A stretch of 64,000 nt of DNA from Arthrobacter sp. FB24 (GTDB taxonomy: Bacteria > Actinomycetota > Actinomycetes > Actinomycetales > Micrococcaceae), in assembly GCF_000196235.1 (NCBI RefSeq), contig NC_008541.1, positions 3,968,001 to 4,032,000 on the forward strand, written 5' to 3'. The stretch's first letter is position 1, and each line of letters opens with the position of its first letter. A program made the translations under genes and the position numbers. Below are positions 25,546-35,153 of the stretch, in pieces. The notes beneath the pieces are model-generated. The model was not told the origin of the DNA, made no database searches, and saw only the letters and a list, made by a program, of their open reading frames with translations.

Positions 25546-26043
25546 CTACGCGTGGGAGTGCTCGGTGAGGAGGGCATCGATCTGCCCGGCGGCCTCCTTC
25601 AGGCCTTCCTCCATACCCATGTCCACCATCTGCTGCATCTGCTCTTCGGATTCAAAGGTGGACATCATGGTCATGCGGGTGCGTCCGCCGAGGTCTTCGA
25701 GGGTGACAGTGGCGTGGGCGATCCCCATGGCTTCAACATGGTCACCGTTTTCGTCGGCAAAACCGTCGTCGAACTCCAGCTGGTTCGGCGCCTCGATCGT
25801 GATGAACTTCCACCAGCCGCGGGGCTTCTCGCCTTCGGGGGTTGTCATGTAATAGCCGGCCTTCCCGCCGGGCTGGAAGTCGAACCGGTCAAACGTGGCA
25901 GGATAGCCGGGCGGGCCCCACCAGCGCTCCAGCTGGCGCGGGTCTTCCCAGATCTGCCAGACACGCTCGACGCCGGCGTCGAACTCGGCCACGAGTGTAA
26001 GGCTGAGTGCCTCGAGATTCTTGGTGGAACTGATAACAGGCAT
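25546..26043 (-). CDS. SRPBCC / AHSA1-type protein
   Basis: A 165-residue protein with the Bet v1-like SRPBCC fold of the activator-of-Hsp90-ATPase (AHSA1) family: LVAEFDAGVERVWQIWEDP, QLERWWGPPGYPATF, and a long C-terminal helix GMEEGLKEAAGQIDALL. In bacteria such proteins bind small hydrophobic ligands. It follows an ArsR regulator gene by 12 bp on the same strand, a very common pairing, and is presumably controlled by it. Confidence 0.88.
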   Translation of the reverse strand: MPVISSTKNLEALSLTLVAEFDAGVERVWQIWEDPRQLERWWGPPGYPATFDRFDFQPGGKAGYYMTTPEGEKPRGWWKFITIEAPNQLEFDDGFADENGDHVEAMGIAHATVTLEDLGGRTRMTMMSTFESEEQMQQMVDMGMEEGLKEAAGQIDALLTEHSHA

Positions 26044-26055
26044 TGCGAAACCTTC

Positions 26056-26388
26056 CTATCCTTCAGCCAGAATGTCTGCGATCCGCTCGGCGCGCTGCCG
26101 CCAGATCGCTTCATACTCGTCAAGCAGCCGGCGGGCTTTCTGCAGGGCTTCACGGTTACCCCGCACGATCTGCTCCCTTCCGCGCTTCTCCTTGGTGACC
26201 AGGGAAGCGCGCTCCAACACCGCCACGTGCTTCTGTACGGCGGCGAAGCTCATGGCGTAGAGGGCTGCGAGGCCGGAAACAGAATAATCCGCCACGGCCA
26301 CCCGCCGGACGATGTCCCGGCGGGTGGTATCCGCGAGCGCTTGGAACAGGCGGTCAACGTCGGCATCACTCAACTGATCTACAACCAT
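26056..26388 (-). CDS. ArsR-family transcriptional regulator
   Basis: A 110-residue winged-helix repressor: LFQALADTTRRDIVRRVAV, then SVSGLAALYAMSFAAVQKHV as the HTH (about residues 36-55), and LVTKEKRGREQIV in the wing. No metal-binding Cys motif is present, so it is not a classical arsenic or cadmium sensor; the AHSA1-linked group usually senses other signals. A perfect palindrome covers its start codon, which implies autorepression of the two-gene operon. Confidence 0.9.
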   Translation of the reverse strand: MVVDQLSDADVDRLFQALADTTRRDIVRRVAVADYSVSGLAALYAMSFAAVQKHVAVLERASLVTKEKRGREQIVRGNREALQKARRLLDEYEAIWRQRAERIADILAEG

Positions 26389-26400
26389 TTGGTTGTAGAT
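26377..26400. promoter_or_regulatory. ArsR autoregulatory palindrome
   Basis: Perfect 24-bp inverted repeat with half-sites ATCTACAACCA and TGGTTGTAGAT around a 2-bp centre. The regulator's ATG lies inside it. Confidence 0.8.
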
Positions 26401-26446
26401 TATGACTGCCGCGTCCTGCTGTCAATGGGTCAACGCTGTCAACGGG

Positions 26447-27832
26447 TTAGCGCTGGCGGAATCCGGCCCCGTAAGCCGTGCCCGCCATCAGGTCCGCACC
26501 GTCGGCACGGAGCCGGGAGCGCAATGTGCCCTTCTTCGGTTCCGTGTCGTAGAGCCCCCTCTTGGCAAGCTCCGGCACCACCAGCTCCGCGAAGTCATTC
26601 AGGGAACCCGGGCTGACCAGCGGGTTGATCATGTAGCCATCCAGCCCCGACGCCGCCGCGTGGTCCTGGATCTGCGAGGCGACATCCTCCGGCGTGCCGA
26701 TGAACAGCAGGTCCGTTCCGCGGGTGACCTCGGAGAATTTGCGCCGCACATCCCCCGCGGTGAGCGGCCGGTCCTGCGGCGCCCCCTTGACCACGTAGGA
26801 AGTGAGTCCGTTGGATGCCGTGGCCAGCGGCTCGTCGTTGGCGTATTTGCTGAGGTCGATCCCGGTGTCGCCGGCATAGCTGACCAGCTGCGCCTCCAGA
26901 TGGTAGTTGCGCTGCAGTTCCTCGTACTTTTCCTGCGCTTCGATCGCGGTGGGCGCGGTGATGATCCGGGCGAGCGCCATGGAGCGGACCTCGCCGGCGG
27001 GACGGCCACCCTCCAGCGCCCGCCGGTTGATATCCGCCAGGCCTGCGGCGATTTCCTGCGGGTCCTTCTTGGGCAGCAGGATCACTTCGGCATGCTTGGC
27101 GGCGAATTCGCGGCCCCGCGGAGACCACCCCGCCTGGAACAGGGTGGGGGTCCGCTGCGGCGACGGCGAGGTCAACGACGGTCCGTCGACCCGGAAATGC
27201 TCGCCGTCGTGGTTGATCGGCTGGACGGAACCGGGACGCGCATACATCCTTTCGCTCTTGCTGCCGACGACGGCGTCGCCCGCCCAGCTGCCTTCCAGCA
27301 GTTTGTAGAACACATCCATGAACTCGTCCGCGCGGCCGTACCTGTCCGCGTGCTTGAGCATCTCGTCCATACCGAAGTTCCTGGCCGCGCTGGAAAGGTA
27401 TGAGGTGACGATATTCCAGCCGATCCGGCCGTTGCTGAGGTGGTCCAGGGTGCCGAAGCGGCGGGCAAGGGAGAACGGGTGCTCGTAGGTGGTCGACGCC
27501 GTGATGACGAAGGACAGCCGCTCCGTCAGCGCCGCCAGCGCCGGGACATAGATGAACGGGTCATTCGCCGGTGCCTCGACAGCCCAGCCCAAGGCCGCGT
27601 CGGCAGATCCGCCGTAGACGTCATAGAGGCCCAGCACGTCGGCGAAGAACAGCGCATCAAGGTTGGCCTGTTCCGCCGTCACGGCCACATCCCGCCAGCG
27701 GTCCAGGGAATTTACCGCCAGGCGGTCATCCAGCGGATGCGTCCAGAGGCTTGGGGCGCCGCCGCAACCGACGCTTGCCTGTTCGTAGAGGGCAAAAAGC
27801 AGCGGGGTGGCGGGGGTGCTCAAGGGAATCAC
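26447..27832 (-). CDS. LLM-class flavin monooxygenase (NtaA/SnaA/DszA type)
   Basis: A roughly 461-residue FMNH2-dependent monooxygenase of the bacterial luciferase-like class. Typical stretches are NLDALFFADVLGLYDVYGG, LSFVITASTTYEHPFSLARRF and HLSNGRIGWNIVTS, followed by LFQAGWSPRGREFAAKHAE. It needs a separate flavin reductase. The NtaA/DszA group oxidises N- or S-containing organic compounds; the substrate here is unknown. The start is uncertain: GTG 27832 gives a family-like N-terminus, while an ATG at 27880 is possible. It is divergent from the cyclase operon. Confidence 0.85.
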   Translation of the reverse strand: MIPLSTPATPLLFALYEQASVGCGGAPSLWTHPLDDRLAVNSLDRWRDVAVTAEQANLDALFFADVLGLYDVYGGSADAALGWAVEAPANDPFIYVPALAALTERLSFVITASTTYEHPFSLARRFGTLDHLSNGRIGWNIVTSYLSSAARNFGMDEMLKHADRYGRADEFMDVFYKLLEGSWAGDAVVGSKSERMYARPGSVQPINHDGEHFRVDGPSLTSPSPQRTPTLFQAGWSPRGREFAAKHAEVILLPKKDPQEIAAGLADINRRALEGGRPAGEVRSMALARIITAPTAIEAQEKYEELQRNYHLEAQLVSYAGDTGIDLSKYANDEPLATASNGLTSYVVKGAPQDRPLTAGDVRRKFSEVTRGTDLLFIGTPEDVASQIQDHAAASGLDGYMINPLVSPGSLNDFAELVVPELAKRGLYDTEPKKGTLRSRLRADGADLMAGTAYGAGFRQR

Positions 27833-27972
27833 TTCGCTTTCGTAGACGGGGCAATGGCAATCTATGTGCATCATATACAAGTAAATATGCTTGTGCTGCT
27901 CATCACAGTCTGTCAGGATGAATCAAAAGCCGCACGACGGCTCCGGACGATCGAGGGAAGAGGCATCAAGGC

Positions 27973-28419
27973 ATGGATATTGGAATGAAAAGTGTGCGCA
28001 AACTCCGCGTCCACTGGCCCATTGGCGCAGGTTCCCTGAGGCGGCTGGTGGAGGGCGACCTGGAGGTCCTGAAGGCGGACCCCGGCCTTTCGTCACTTTT
28101 CGACACACTCGAGTCCTGCCCCGATCTCGGGGACTTCGGAAACTACCGGCATGTTTTCGAATCGAGTCTCGGCTTCGAGGGCTTCACGGCATCGGCCGGG
28201 GCAAATCCCACCTTCGGCCGCGCAGATGAAAGAACGTTTTCGCCCACCTTTGTCCTGACCACGTATCTGGACGCGGATCTGTCCGAGGAGGCCGTCAGCC
28301 GGCTCGTGGAGCGCATGATCGAAGTTCACCCCTGGGAGGTGCCGGTCATCGAACTTTCCGGGCCGGTCCGGGTTTCCACGGCAGCGTCTGTTCGTCCCGC
28401 ACTGGGGCGGGCATCATGA
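27973..28419 (+). CDS. Hypothetical protein with HPWEVP motif
   Basis: A 148-residue protein. Its C-terminal part, VERMIEVHPWEVPVIEL, resembles the CutA/NIF3-insert type of alpha-beta fold, which carries HPYE-like motifs, but the overall match is weak and I do not assign a function. The start could be ATG 27973 or 27985. Its stop overlaps the next start by 4 bp (ATGA), so it is translationally coupled to the cyclase and likely works in the same pathway. Confidence 0.65.
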   Translation: MDIGMKSVRKLRVHWPIGAGSLRRLVEGDLEVLKADPGLSSLFDTLESCPDLGDFGNYRHVFESSLGFEGFTASAGANPTFGRADERTFSPTFVLTTYLDADLSEEAVSRLVERMIEVHPWEVPVIELSGPVRVSTAASVRPALGRAS

Positions 28420-29165
28420 CGGTCCAGGCCACCGGGCTCTGGGAAGGTTTCCAGTCGCTGCTGTCCGGCCGGTCGTTCACCGATCTGACGCACGCCTTCC
28501 ACCCCGGCCAGCCACACTTCCCTGCTTTTCCGGACGAACGCCGGACGGCTCTTTTCGATCTGGAAAACGGCGACGGCTTCACGGCACACGTCTACTCCAT
28601 CGTCGGCCAGTGGGGCACCCACGTCGACCCGCCGTCGCACTTTATCCGTGGCGGGCGAACGCTGGACAACATCCCCGTGGATGACATGGTGCTGCCCCTG
28701 GTGGTGCTGGACATCAGCACCAGGGCCGCGGGTGACGCTGACGCCACGCCCACGCTGGATGACGTCAGCGCGTGGGAGGAGCGCAACGGAAGGATCCCGG
28801 CGGGCGCGTTCGTGGCGCTCCGGACCGGCTGGAGCAACCGCTGGCCGGACCCGGAGGCCATGGCGAACCGGGATCGCGACGGCGTCAGCCACACCCCGGG
28901 CTGGTCCCGGGAGGTGCTGTCCTTCCTGGTCGGCGAGCGGAACATCACGGCGATCGGCCACGAGCAGACCGACACGGACCCGGGCAAGGCGACGTCGAAC
29001 CAGGACTTCAGCCTGGAAACCTACATCCTTGCCCAGGATTGCTGGCAGATAGAGCTGCTCGCCAACCTGGACGGCCTGCCGGAATCAGGTGCCGTGCTGG
29101 TGGCTGCCTGGCCGAAGCCGCAAGGCGGAAGCGGATTCCCCGCCCGGGTCTTCGCGATCCACTAG
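28416..29165 (+). CDS. Cyclase family protein (kynurenine formamidase-like)
   Basis: A 249-residue metal-dependent hydrolase of the cyclase/KynB family. The metal-binding signature H-x-G-T-H-x-D-x-P-x-H is seen as GQWGTHVDPPSHFIRGG (about residues 64-80; the first His is Gln), with a second site HEQTDTDPG near residue 184. Members hydrolyse formamides, isatin or cyclic amides. Translation is coupled to the preceding gene; an IclR regulator follows. Confidence 0.87.
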   Translation: MTVQATGLWEGFQSLLSGRSFTDLTHAFHPGQPHFPAFPDERRTALFDLENGDGFTAHVYSIVGQWGTHVDPPSHFIRGGRTLDNIPVDDMVLPLVVLDISTRAAGDADATPTLDDVSAWEERNGRIPAGAFVALRTGWSNRWPDPEAMANRDRDGVSHTPGWSREVLSFLVGERNITAIGHEQTDTDPGKATSNQDFSLETYILAQDCWQIELLANLDGLPESGAVLVAAWPKPQGGSGFPARVFAIH

Positions 29166-29211
29166 GAACAATCCCCCTGCCCCTCCTGAGCCAGGAACTA
29201 AGATCGGATCC

Positions 29212-29973
29212 ATGTCGAAGATCTCCAGCATGGGCCGCGGAATGCAAGTCGTCTTCGCCGTCGGGTCCCGTCACAAGGGCGGGGCGCGGGGCGCGACGGT
29301 CGGGGACATCGCCGCAGATCTCGGCAAGGACCGCAGCCAGATCTCTCGCGGGCTCAAGGCCGCCCAGCAGGAAAACTTCCTGCTGCGTGGCGGGCACCGG
29401 GAGTATTCGCTGGACTGGAGCCTCTATACGGATGCGCAGTTGCTCACTGAGCAAAGGCTGCGGACCGAGGGATTGACGGCATTGGAGGGGCTCGTCGAGG
29501 ATACCGGCGAAGGCTGCTTCCTGGGTGTCCTCAACGGTGACAGCACCGTGACCATCGGTGAGCATGTCCCGTCGAACAGCACGATGGTGGGCTCGTGGAT
29601 CGGCCGGCCCTACCCCGCGTACTGCAGCGACGCCGGCCAGGCGCTGCTGTGGGACTCCAGCGATGCCGAGGTCCGTGCCGTCTTCAGCCATACCGAATTT
29701 GTGCGCCACGGCCCCAACACTCCCGCCGACGTCGAGGACTTCCTTGTTCGCCTGGCCGGGGCGCGGGAGCGCGGATACTCGGTGGTGGATGAAGAGGCGG
29801 AGCCTCGCCTGTACTCCGTGGCCGTTCCGGTGCGCGACTTCCGCGGCGAGACCGTCGCCGCGTTGCAGGTGGTCGGATCAAAGGCGCGGCTGGAGCCGAA
29901 GTGCGACGAGATTGCTGCCGCGGCCCTGAAGTGGGGCGGCCGGTTGGAAGCGGCCCTGGGGCGTCCTAGCTGA
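29212..29973 (+). CDS. IclR-family transcriptional regulator (first copy)
   Basis: A 253-residue regulator: an N-terminal winged helix (VGDIAADLGKDRSQISRGLKA, residues 28-48) and a C-terminal IclR effector domain (SWIGRPYPAYCSDAGQALLW, then SVAVPVRDFRGETVAALQVVG). TAAGAT sits 7 bp before the ATG with no ribosome binding site, so a leaderless start is possible. It lies downstream of the cyclase and is convergent with a second IclR gene, overlapping it by 8 bp. Confidence 0.88.
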   Translation: MSKISSMGRGMQVVFAVGSRHKGGARGATVGDIAADLGKDRSQISRGLKAAQQENFLLRGGHREYSLDWSLYTDAQLLTEQRLRTEGLTALEGLVEDTGEGCFLGVLNGDSTVTIGEHVPSNSTMVGSWIGRPYPAYCSDAGQALLWDSSDAEVRAVFSHTEFVRHGPNTPADVEDFLVRLAGARERGYSVVDEEAEPRLYSVAVPVRDFRGETVAALQVVGSKARLEPKCDEIAAAALKWGGRLEAALGRPS

Positions 29974-30778
29974 CTCCGGCGCCGGCCGCACCCACCGCTG
30001 CGAGGCGCCTTGCCGCCGAGTGCAGTGCATCGGCAATTTCCCCGGTCCGGAGCTCAACAGCGTTGCGGCTGCCCAGGACGGAGAGGGCTGCGCTGACCCG
30101 TCCGTCCGGATCCCTCACGGGCACGGCCAGCTCATGGACATCGTGCTCAAACTCCTCGGCCGCCCTGATGAAGCCCTGCGGCCGGTCCTGCTCCATCAAT
30201 TCGCACACTTCCGGCACGGAGTGGGCCGCCCTGGGGCCGCCCACGCCGATGAAGTCCATGCCCTGAAGGAGCTCCTCAAGATCGGCTGCCTTGTGGTCCC
30301 AGAGCAGGGCACGGCCTGATCCCGTGCACCAGACGGGTGTGACCATGCCCGGTTTCACAAAGCTTCCCAGCACGCCGTCATTGCTGGACGTCCTGAGGAG
30401 GATCACCCGCACACCGTCACGGACTGACAGCCGGGCCCGCAGCCCGAACTCCGCCACGAAGAGTTCCAGTTCGCTCTTGGCCTGGCCGATCCAGCCGACG
30501 TTGAGGCTGGCCGCAAGCTGGAAGAAGGCCGGACCGGCACGGAACGGTCCGCGTTCCACCCGCTCCAGAATGGCCAGCTCGCACAGCTCCTGGGTAAGCC
30601 GGGACACCCGGCTTTGGTCCATCTCCAATTCGGCGGCGAGCTGAGATACCCCCAACAGTCCCCTGCCCCTCTTCTCGCGGTCGACGATCAGCCGGACAAT
30701 GCGAAGGCCCTGGCCCAGCGATGACGCTTCCGACAATTCCAAGCTGAACCGCTCCCTCTGGTGGACTTCAACGCCCAT
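29966..30778 (-). CDS. IclR-family transcriptional regulator (second copy)
   Basis: A 270-residue regulator with a winged helix (GVSQLAAELEMDQSRVSRLTQ, about residues 40-60) and an effector domain including CTGSGRALLW and ELAVPVRDPDGRVSAALSVLG. It resembles the adjacent convergent copy in layout, which suggests paralogous control of neighbouring operons. The ATG at 30778 starts right after AGAATGGG-type sequence and the frame runs on upstream without support. It probably controls the APC permease gene located upstream on the same strand. Confidence 0.85.
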   Translation of the reverse strand: MGVEVHQRERFSLELSEASSLGQGLRIVRLIVDREKRGRGLLGVSQLAAELEMDQSRVSRLTQELCELAILERVERGPFRAGPAFFQLAASLNVGWIGQAKSELELFVAEFGLRARLSVRDGVRVILLRTSSNDGVLGSFVKPGMVTPVWCTGSGRALLWDHKAADLEELLQGMDFIGVGGPRAAHSVPEVCELMEQDRPQGFIRAAEEFEHDVHELAVPVRDPDGRVSAALSVLGSRNAVELRTGEIADALHSAARRLAAVGAAGAGVS

Positions 30779-30854
30779 TCTCACACAGCGCAGGCAGTGG
30801 TGACCGGCAGCTTTCGTCCTGCCGGAACGGCCGCCTTCGGAGGCACACGCCAAG

Positions 30855-30888
30855 GCCCGGCGGCCGAACACTGGTTCGGCCGCCGGGC
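30855..30888 (-). terminator. Hairpin terminator of the APC permease gene
   Basis: Perfect 15-bp stem GCCCGGCGGCCGAAC with loop ACTG. It is not a member of the dispersed family. Confidence 0.75.
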
Positions 30889-30930
30889 ATGCGGGTTGCC
30901 GCAGATCTGCCGTAGATCTGCCGCAGCAGG

Positions 30931-32388
30931 CTACTTGGCGAGCTGCTGCCGCCGTCCGTACTTGTAGTAGAAGAAGGCGTAGCAGGCACCCACAAACGGA
31001 ATGCCGAAGTACAGGGCTGCGACCTGGTTCGGGTCGAAAGCGATGCCGATCAGCGAGATGAGGCACAGCGCGAAGGCAAGGATCGGAACCACCGGGAACA
31101 GCGGCGCCTTGTAGGCGAGGTCGTCGACGTTTCCGCCGTTCCGAACGAAGGCCCGCCTGTGGAAGAAGTGCGACGCCGTGATGGACATCCATACCCCCAC
31201 AACAGCGAACCCGGCGACAGAAACCAGCGCGAGATAGACCGATTCCGGAGCGACCACGCTGCTGATGAGCGAAGCCAGCCCGCCGACCATGCTGACGCAG
31301 AGGGCGATGAGGGGAATCCCGCGTTTGGTGAGCTTCCGGAATGCCTTCGGCGCGTGCCCTTCCTCGGACAGGGAAAAGAGCATCCTTGCGCAGGAGAACA
31401 AGCCGCTGTTTCCGGCGGAGAGCAGCGCGGTGATGATGACGAAGTTCATGATGTCCGCGGCATAGGGGATGCCGATGGAGGAAAAGACGGTGACGAAGGG
31501 GCTCTCGTCCAGGCCTACCTGGTCAAAGGGGATGGTGGCGGCGATGACTGCGATGGCGCCTACAAAGAAGATGAGCAGGCGGAACACCGTGGTCCGCATT
31601 GCTTTGGGAATGCTTGTCTCGGGGTTGGCCGTTTCGCCCGCTGCGACGCCGATGAGTTCCGAACCGGAGAACGCGTAGAAGACCGCCAGGGCAGTCACCA
31701 GGACGCCGGAAAAGCCGTTGGGGAATAGTCCGCCCGACGTGTTGAAGTTTTCGAGCAGGAACGGGTGGGAGCCGCCGGCCAGCGGGTGGAAGCCGACCAG
31801 TGCGGCGCTGCCAAAGGCAATCAGGACCACGATGGCGCCCACCTTGATGATGGAGAACCAGAACTCGGATTCGCCGAAGAACCGCGAAGAGACGGCGTTC
31901 AGGGCAAACAGGATGGACGCGAAAACGACGCACCAGACCCACACCTCAATTCCCGGGAACCACCGCTGCATGAGCAGGCCGGCCGCGGTGAACTCGGATC
32001 CCAGCGCCACGGCCCAGCACAGCCAGTAAAGCCACGCTGTGGTGAAACCGGTGGCGGGACCGATGGATCTGGCCGCGTAGATGTGGAACGCGCCCGAGAC
32101 CGGGTAGGCGATGGCCAGTTCCCCGAGGCAGGCCATGACGAGGTAAACGACGAAGGCGCCCACGAGATACGCCAGAACCGCGCCCAGCGGGCCGGCCTGG
32201 GAGATCGTGTAGCCCGAACTGAGGAAAAGGCCCGACCCGATGACGCCGCCCATGGCGATCATCACCAGGTGCCGCGGGCCCATGGATCGCTGGAGCCCCG
32301 GCGCCGGACCGCGCTCTGGCGCAGCGGGTTCCGATTCAGGCGGTAAAGAAGCCTGCGGATCCAAGCGGGTTGTGGAGGAAAGTTCCAT
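30931..32388 (-). CDS. Amino acid permease (APC family)
   Basis: A 485-residue transporter with about 12 membrane segments. Family motifs are [20 protein letters not shown] in helix 1, [17 protein letters not shown], and [20 protein letters not shown]. It resembles GABA/aromatic amino acid permeases but the substrate is not evident. GGGAG precedes the ATG at 32388, while the frame runs on upstream. The divergent homoserine-dehydrogenase-like operon shares a 300-bp AT-rich control region, so the permease may import its substrate. Confidence 0.9.
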   Translation of the reverse strand: MELSSTTRLDPQASLPPESEPAAPERGPAPGLQRSMGPRHLVMIAMGGVIGSGLFLSSGYTISQAGPLGAVLAYLVGAFVVYLVMACLGELAIAYPVSGAFHIYAARSIGPATGFTTAWLYWLCWAVALGSEFTAAGLLMQRWFPGIEVWVWCVVFASILFALNAVSSRFFGESEFWFSIIKVGAIVVLIAFGSAALVGFHPLAGGSHPFLLENFNTSGGLFPNGFSGVLVTALAVFYAFSGSELIGVAAGETANPETSIPKAMRTTVFRLLIFFVGAIAVIAATIPFDQVGLDESPFVTVFSSIGIPYAADIMNFVIITALLSAGNSGLFSCARMLFSLSEEGHAPKAFRKLTKRGIPLIALCVSMVGGLASLISSVVAPESVYLALVSVAGFAVVGVWMSITASHFFHRRAFVRNGGNVDDLAYKAPLFPVVPILAFALCLISLIGIAFDPNQVAALYFGIPFVGACYAFFYYKYGRRQQLAK

Positions 32389-32688
32389 GAATTGCTCCCG
32401 GGAGAGTAGTCGAGGTGCGAACGGGATTGATGCACCGGAAAGCCTCGGAGGGCGTTGGGGACCAGACCGGTAAACCCAACCACCGTGATGAAAGTAACAC
32501 CAAAACGCCTTTTTGATCTTTAAAAACATTCCTAGATGCATATATTGCACGATTGTTAAGGGCTGACGATACGTATGGCGTCATCCTTGGTCACTTTGCG
32601 CAGTCCTTTGGGCGGAATCACATGGCGGGACGGACACGGGGCGCCCTGAGCATGGAAACACCAAGCAATTCCGAGAGAAGGACACGGC
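32389..32688. promoter_or_regulatory. AT-rich divergent control region
   Basis: 300 bp between the permease and the homoserine-dehydrogenase-like gene. The part 32500-32565 is far more AT-rich than its surroundings and holds TGCA-TATAT-TGCA at about 32537-32549, an inverted repeat suited to an IclR or Lrp dimer. No coding frame is seen. Confidence 0.5.
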
Positions 32689-33738
32689 ATGACCACCTAT
32701 GACCTTGCACTGATCGGCTTCGGCGGAGTGAACCGCAGCCTGGCTGAGCTGATCGCCGCCCGCGGGGAAGCACTCCGCGCCGAGGTGGGCTTCGGCCTGC
32801 GTGTAGTTGCCATCACGGATCTGCGCCTCGGGTCCCTCGTGGACGCCGGCGGTATTGATCTGTCCATGGCCCTGGCGCTGGGCGGCGACGGCGAAACCTT
32901 TGCCCGGCACGGCGGTTCCGCGGAGCCGGATAACGAGGGCGTGATCCGCAACTGCGCAGCGGACATCATCTGCGAGGCCACCTTCACCAATCCCGAGGAC
33001 GGCGAGCCCGCGGTGTCGCACGTCCGCTGGGCACTGGAGTCGGGCAAGAGCGTCTGCACCACCAACAAGGGACCCGTGGCGCTTCGGGGCCGGGAACTGG
33101 CAGCCCTGGCGGAACGGCAAGGTGTCCGCTTCGAGTTTGAAGGTGCCGTCATGAGCGGCACTCCGGTGATCCGGCTTGCCAAGCAGATGTTCGGCGGCCT
33201 GCAGCTCAACGGCTTCGAAGGGATCATGAACGGCACCAGCAACTACGTTCTGGGGCGCATGGAAGCCGGCTTTGAACTTGCTGAGGCTGTCCGGGAGGCC
33301 CAGGAGCTGGGTTACGCAGAGGCGAATCCCGCCGCGGACCTCGAGGGTTTCGACGTGCAGCTGAAGGTGCTGATCCTCGCCAACGAATTGCTTGGCGGGA
33401 ACCTGGAACTGAAGGACGTCCGCCGGGAGGGAATCTCCGCGCTGACGCCCGGGGATATCCGGGCAGCCGCTTCGTCCGGCCGGCGCTGGAAGCTGATCGG
33501 ATCCGCCAGGCGGACTCCCGACGGCGGCATCGCGGCAAGCGTTGCACCGCGCGCCGTTGATGTTGCGCACAGCCTTGCCGGCATTTCGGGCGCCACGAAC
33601 GCGGTTTCGTTCGAGACCGACCTGCTGGGCCCCGTGACGGTTTCCGGCCCCGGCGCCGGACGCATCGAGACGGCCTACGCGCTGCTCTCCGACATCATGG
33701 CCATCCACAAGATGTCGGAAGGACTGGCACGTGTCTGA
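32689..33738 (+). CDS. Homoserine dehydrogenase-like oxidoreductase
   Basis: A 349-residue protein with the homoserine dehydrogenase fold: a Rossmann N-terminus ([17 protein letters not shown]), the signature [14 protein letters not shown] near residue 183 and the catalytic [20 protein letters not shown] with its conserved Asp and Lys near residues 219-228. It lacks the C-terminal ACT regulatory domain, so feedback control by threonine is absent. Its stop overlaps the aldehyde dehydrogenase start by 8 bp. A catabolic role (homoserine to aspartate semialdehyde) is inferred from this coupling and not proven. Confidence 0.85.
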   Translation: MTTYDLALIGFGGVNRSLAELIAARGEALRAEVGFGLRVVAITDLRLGSLVDAGGIDLSMALALGGDGETFARHGGSAEPDNEGVIRNCAADIICEATFTNPEDGEPAVSHVRWALESGKSVCTTNKGPVALRGRELAALAERQGVRFEFEGAVMSGTPVIRLAKQMFGGLQLNGFEGIMNGTSNYVLGRMEAGFELAEAVREAQELGYAEANPAADLEGFDVQLKVLILANELLGGNLELKDVRREGISALTPGDIRAAASSGRRWKLIGSARRTPDGGIAASVAPRAVDVAHSLAGISGATNAVSFETDLLGPVTVSGPGAGRIETAYALLSDIMAIHKMSEGLARV

Positions 33739-35140
33739 GGCCACCATGCTGCAGGTTGTCCGCGCCCCACGGCTCCACGAGGTGACCAGTCCCTACGACG
33801 GCAGGGTTGTGGGAGACGTCCCCATCACCGATGTCAGTGCTGTCGAAGAAGTGATGGCCGCGGCACGCTCCGGCGCCGTGGCGGCGAAATCCCTGTCCCG
33901 CCATGAACGTGCCGCCATCCTGTCCGCGGCCGCCTCCGACATCGAGCGCAGGAGCGGGGTCTTTGCCCGGACCATTGTGGCGGAGGCCGGGAAGACCGTC
34001 CGCCAGGCGCGCAAGGAGGTGCACCGGGCCATCAACACCCTCCGGCTGTCCGCAGAGGAGGCACGGCGCGGCGCCGGCGAGGTCATCCCCTTCGACTCCT
34101 ATGCCGGATCAGAGGACCGGACCGGCTGGTTCACACGTGAGCCGCTGGGGATCATTGCGGCCATCACTCCTTTCAACGATCCCCTCAACCTGGTGGCACA
34201 CAAGGTGGGCCCGGCGATCGCAGGGGGCAACGCCGTCGTACTCAAGCCGTCAGCCCTCACGCCGTTGTCCGCACAGCTGCTGGCCGACGCCCTGTACGAC
34301 GCCGGCCTGCCGCCGGAGGTCCTGACGGTGGTCCACGGCGGGAGGGATGTTGCGGCTGCCATCATCAGGACCCGGGACGTGCGGATGGTGTCCTTTACCG
34401 GCGGGTTCGCGACCGGTGAGGCAATCGCCCGCACGGCCGGGTTGAAGAAGCTCGCCATGGACCTGGGCGGCAACGCACCGGTGATAGTCCTTGACGATGC
34501 GGATGTGGACCGTGCGGTGGATTCCTGCGTATCCGGAGCGTTCTGGGCTGCGGGGCAGAACTGCGTGGGAGTGCAGAGGATCCTGGTCCACCGCTCCATC
34601 TACGGCGAATTCCGTGCAAAGTTCCTGGCGGCCACCAGCGCGCTGGTCACCGGGGACCCCGCCGAGGAACGGACCGACGTTGGCCCCATGATTACCCCCG
34701 CTGCAGTTCGGGAGGTCCAGCTCAAGATCAGCGGGGCCGTTGACGCCGGCGCGACGGTCCTGGCGGGGAACCGGGCGGAGGGAAATGTCCTGCTGCCCAC
34801 GGTCCTGGAGTCCGTTCCGGAGGATTGCCGCCTCTGGCAGGAGGAAGTCTTCGGACCGGTGGTGATGCTCAGGGCTTTCAGCACGTGTGCCGAAGCCATC
34901 GAACTGGCGAACTCCATCGAGTTCAGCCTGCATGCAGGCATCTTCACCCGCTCGCTCGCGTCCGCCATGGGCGCGGCACGGGACCTGGACGCGGGCGGCG
35001 TGATGATCAATGACTCCTCCGATTACAGGTTCGACGGCATGCCGTTCGGCGGGTCCAAGTACGGCAGCATGGGCCGCGAAGGCGTCCGGTTCGCCCTTGA
35101 GGAGATGACGCAGCCCAAGGTGGTCTGCATCAGAAGCTAG
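33731..35140 (+). CDS. Aldehyde dehydrogenase family protein
   Basis: A 469-residue NAD(P)-dependent aldehyde dehydrogenase. The catalytic Cys is in [14 protein letters not shown] (about residue 281). The usual ELGG catalytic Glu position reads [16 protein letters not shown], with Asp in place of Glu. Cofactor motif [18 protein letters not shown] is present near residue 148. It starts with GTG inside the end of the homoserine-dehydrogenase-like gene, so the two are translationally coupled and likely catalyse successive steps, for example oxidation of an amino-acid semialdehyde. ATG 33746 is an alternative start. Confidence 0.88.
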   Translation: MSEATMLQVVRAPRLHEVTSPYDGRVVGDVPITDVSAVEEVMAAARSGAVAAKSLSRHERAAILSAAASDIERRSGVFARTIVAEAGKTVRQARKEVHRAINTLRLSAEEARRGAGEVIPFDSYAGSEDRTGWFTREPLGIIAAITPFNDPLNLVAHKVGPAIAGGNAVVLKPSALTPLSAQLLADALYDAGLPPEVLTVVHGGRDVAAAIIRTRDVRMVSFTGGFATGEAIARTAGLKKLAMDLGGNAPVIVLDDADVDRAVDSCVSGAFWAAGQNCVGVQRILVHRSIYGEFRAKFLAATSALVTGDPAEERTDVGPMITPAAVREVQLKISGAVDAGATVLAGNRAEGNVLLPTVLESVPEDCRLWQEEVFGPVVMLRAFSTCAEAIELANSIEFSLHAGIFTRSLASAMGAARDLDAGGVMINDSSDYRFDGMPFGGSKYGSMGREGVRFALEEMTQPKVVCIRS

Positions 35141-35153
35141 CGAGGCAGCAGGC

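Noticed and set aside
29190..29211. Leaderless promoter for the first IclR gene
   Set aside because: TAAGAT is well placed but no -35 box is convincing, so only a note is kept in the gene entry.
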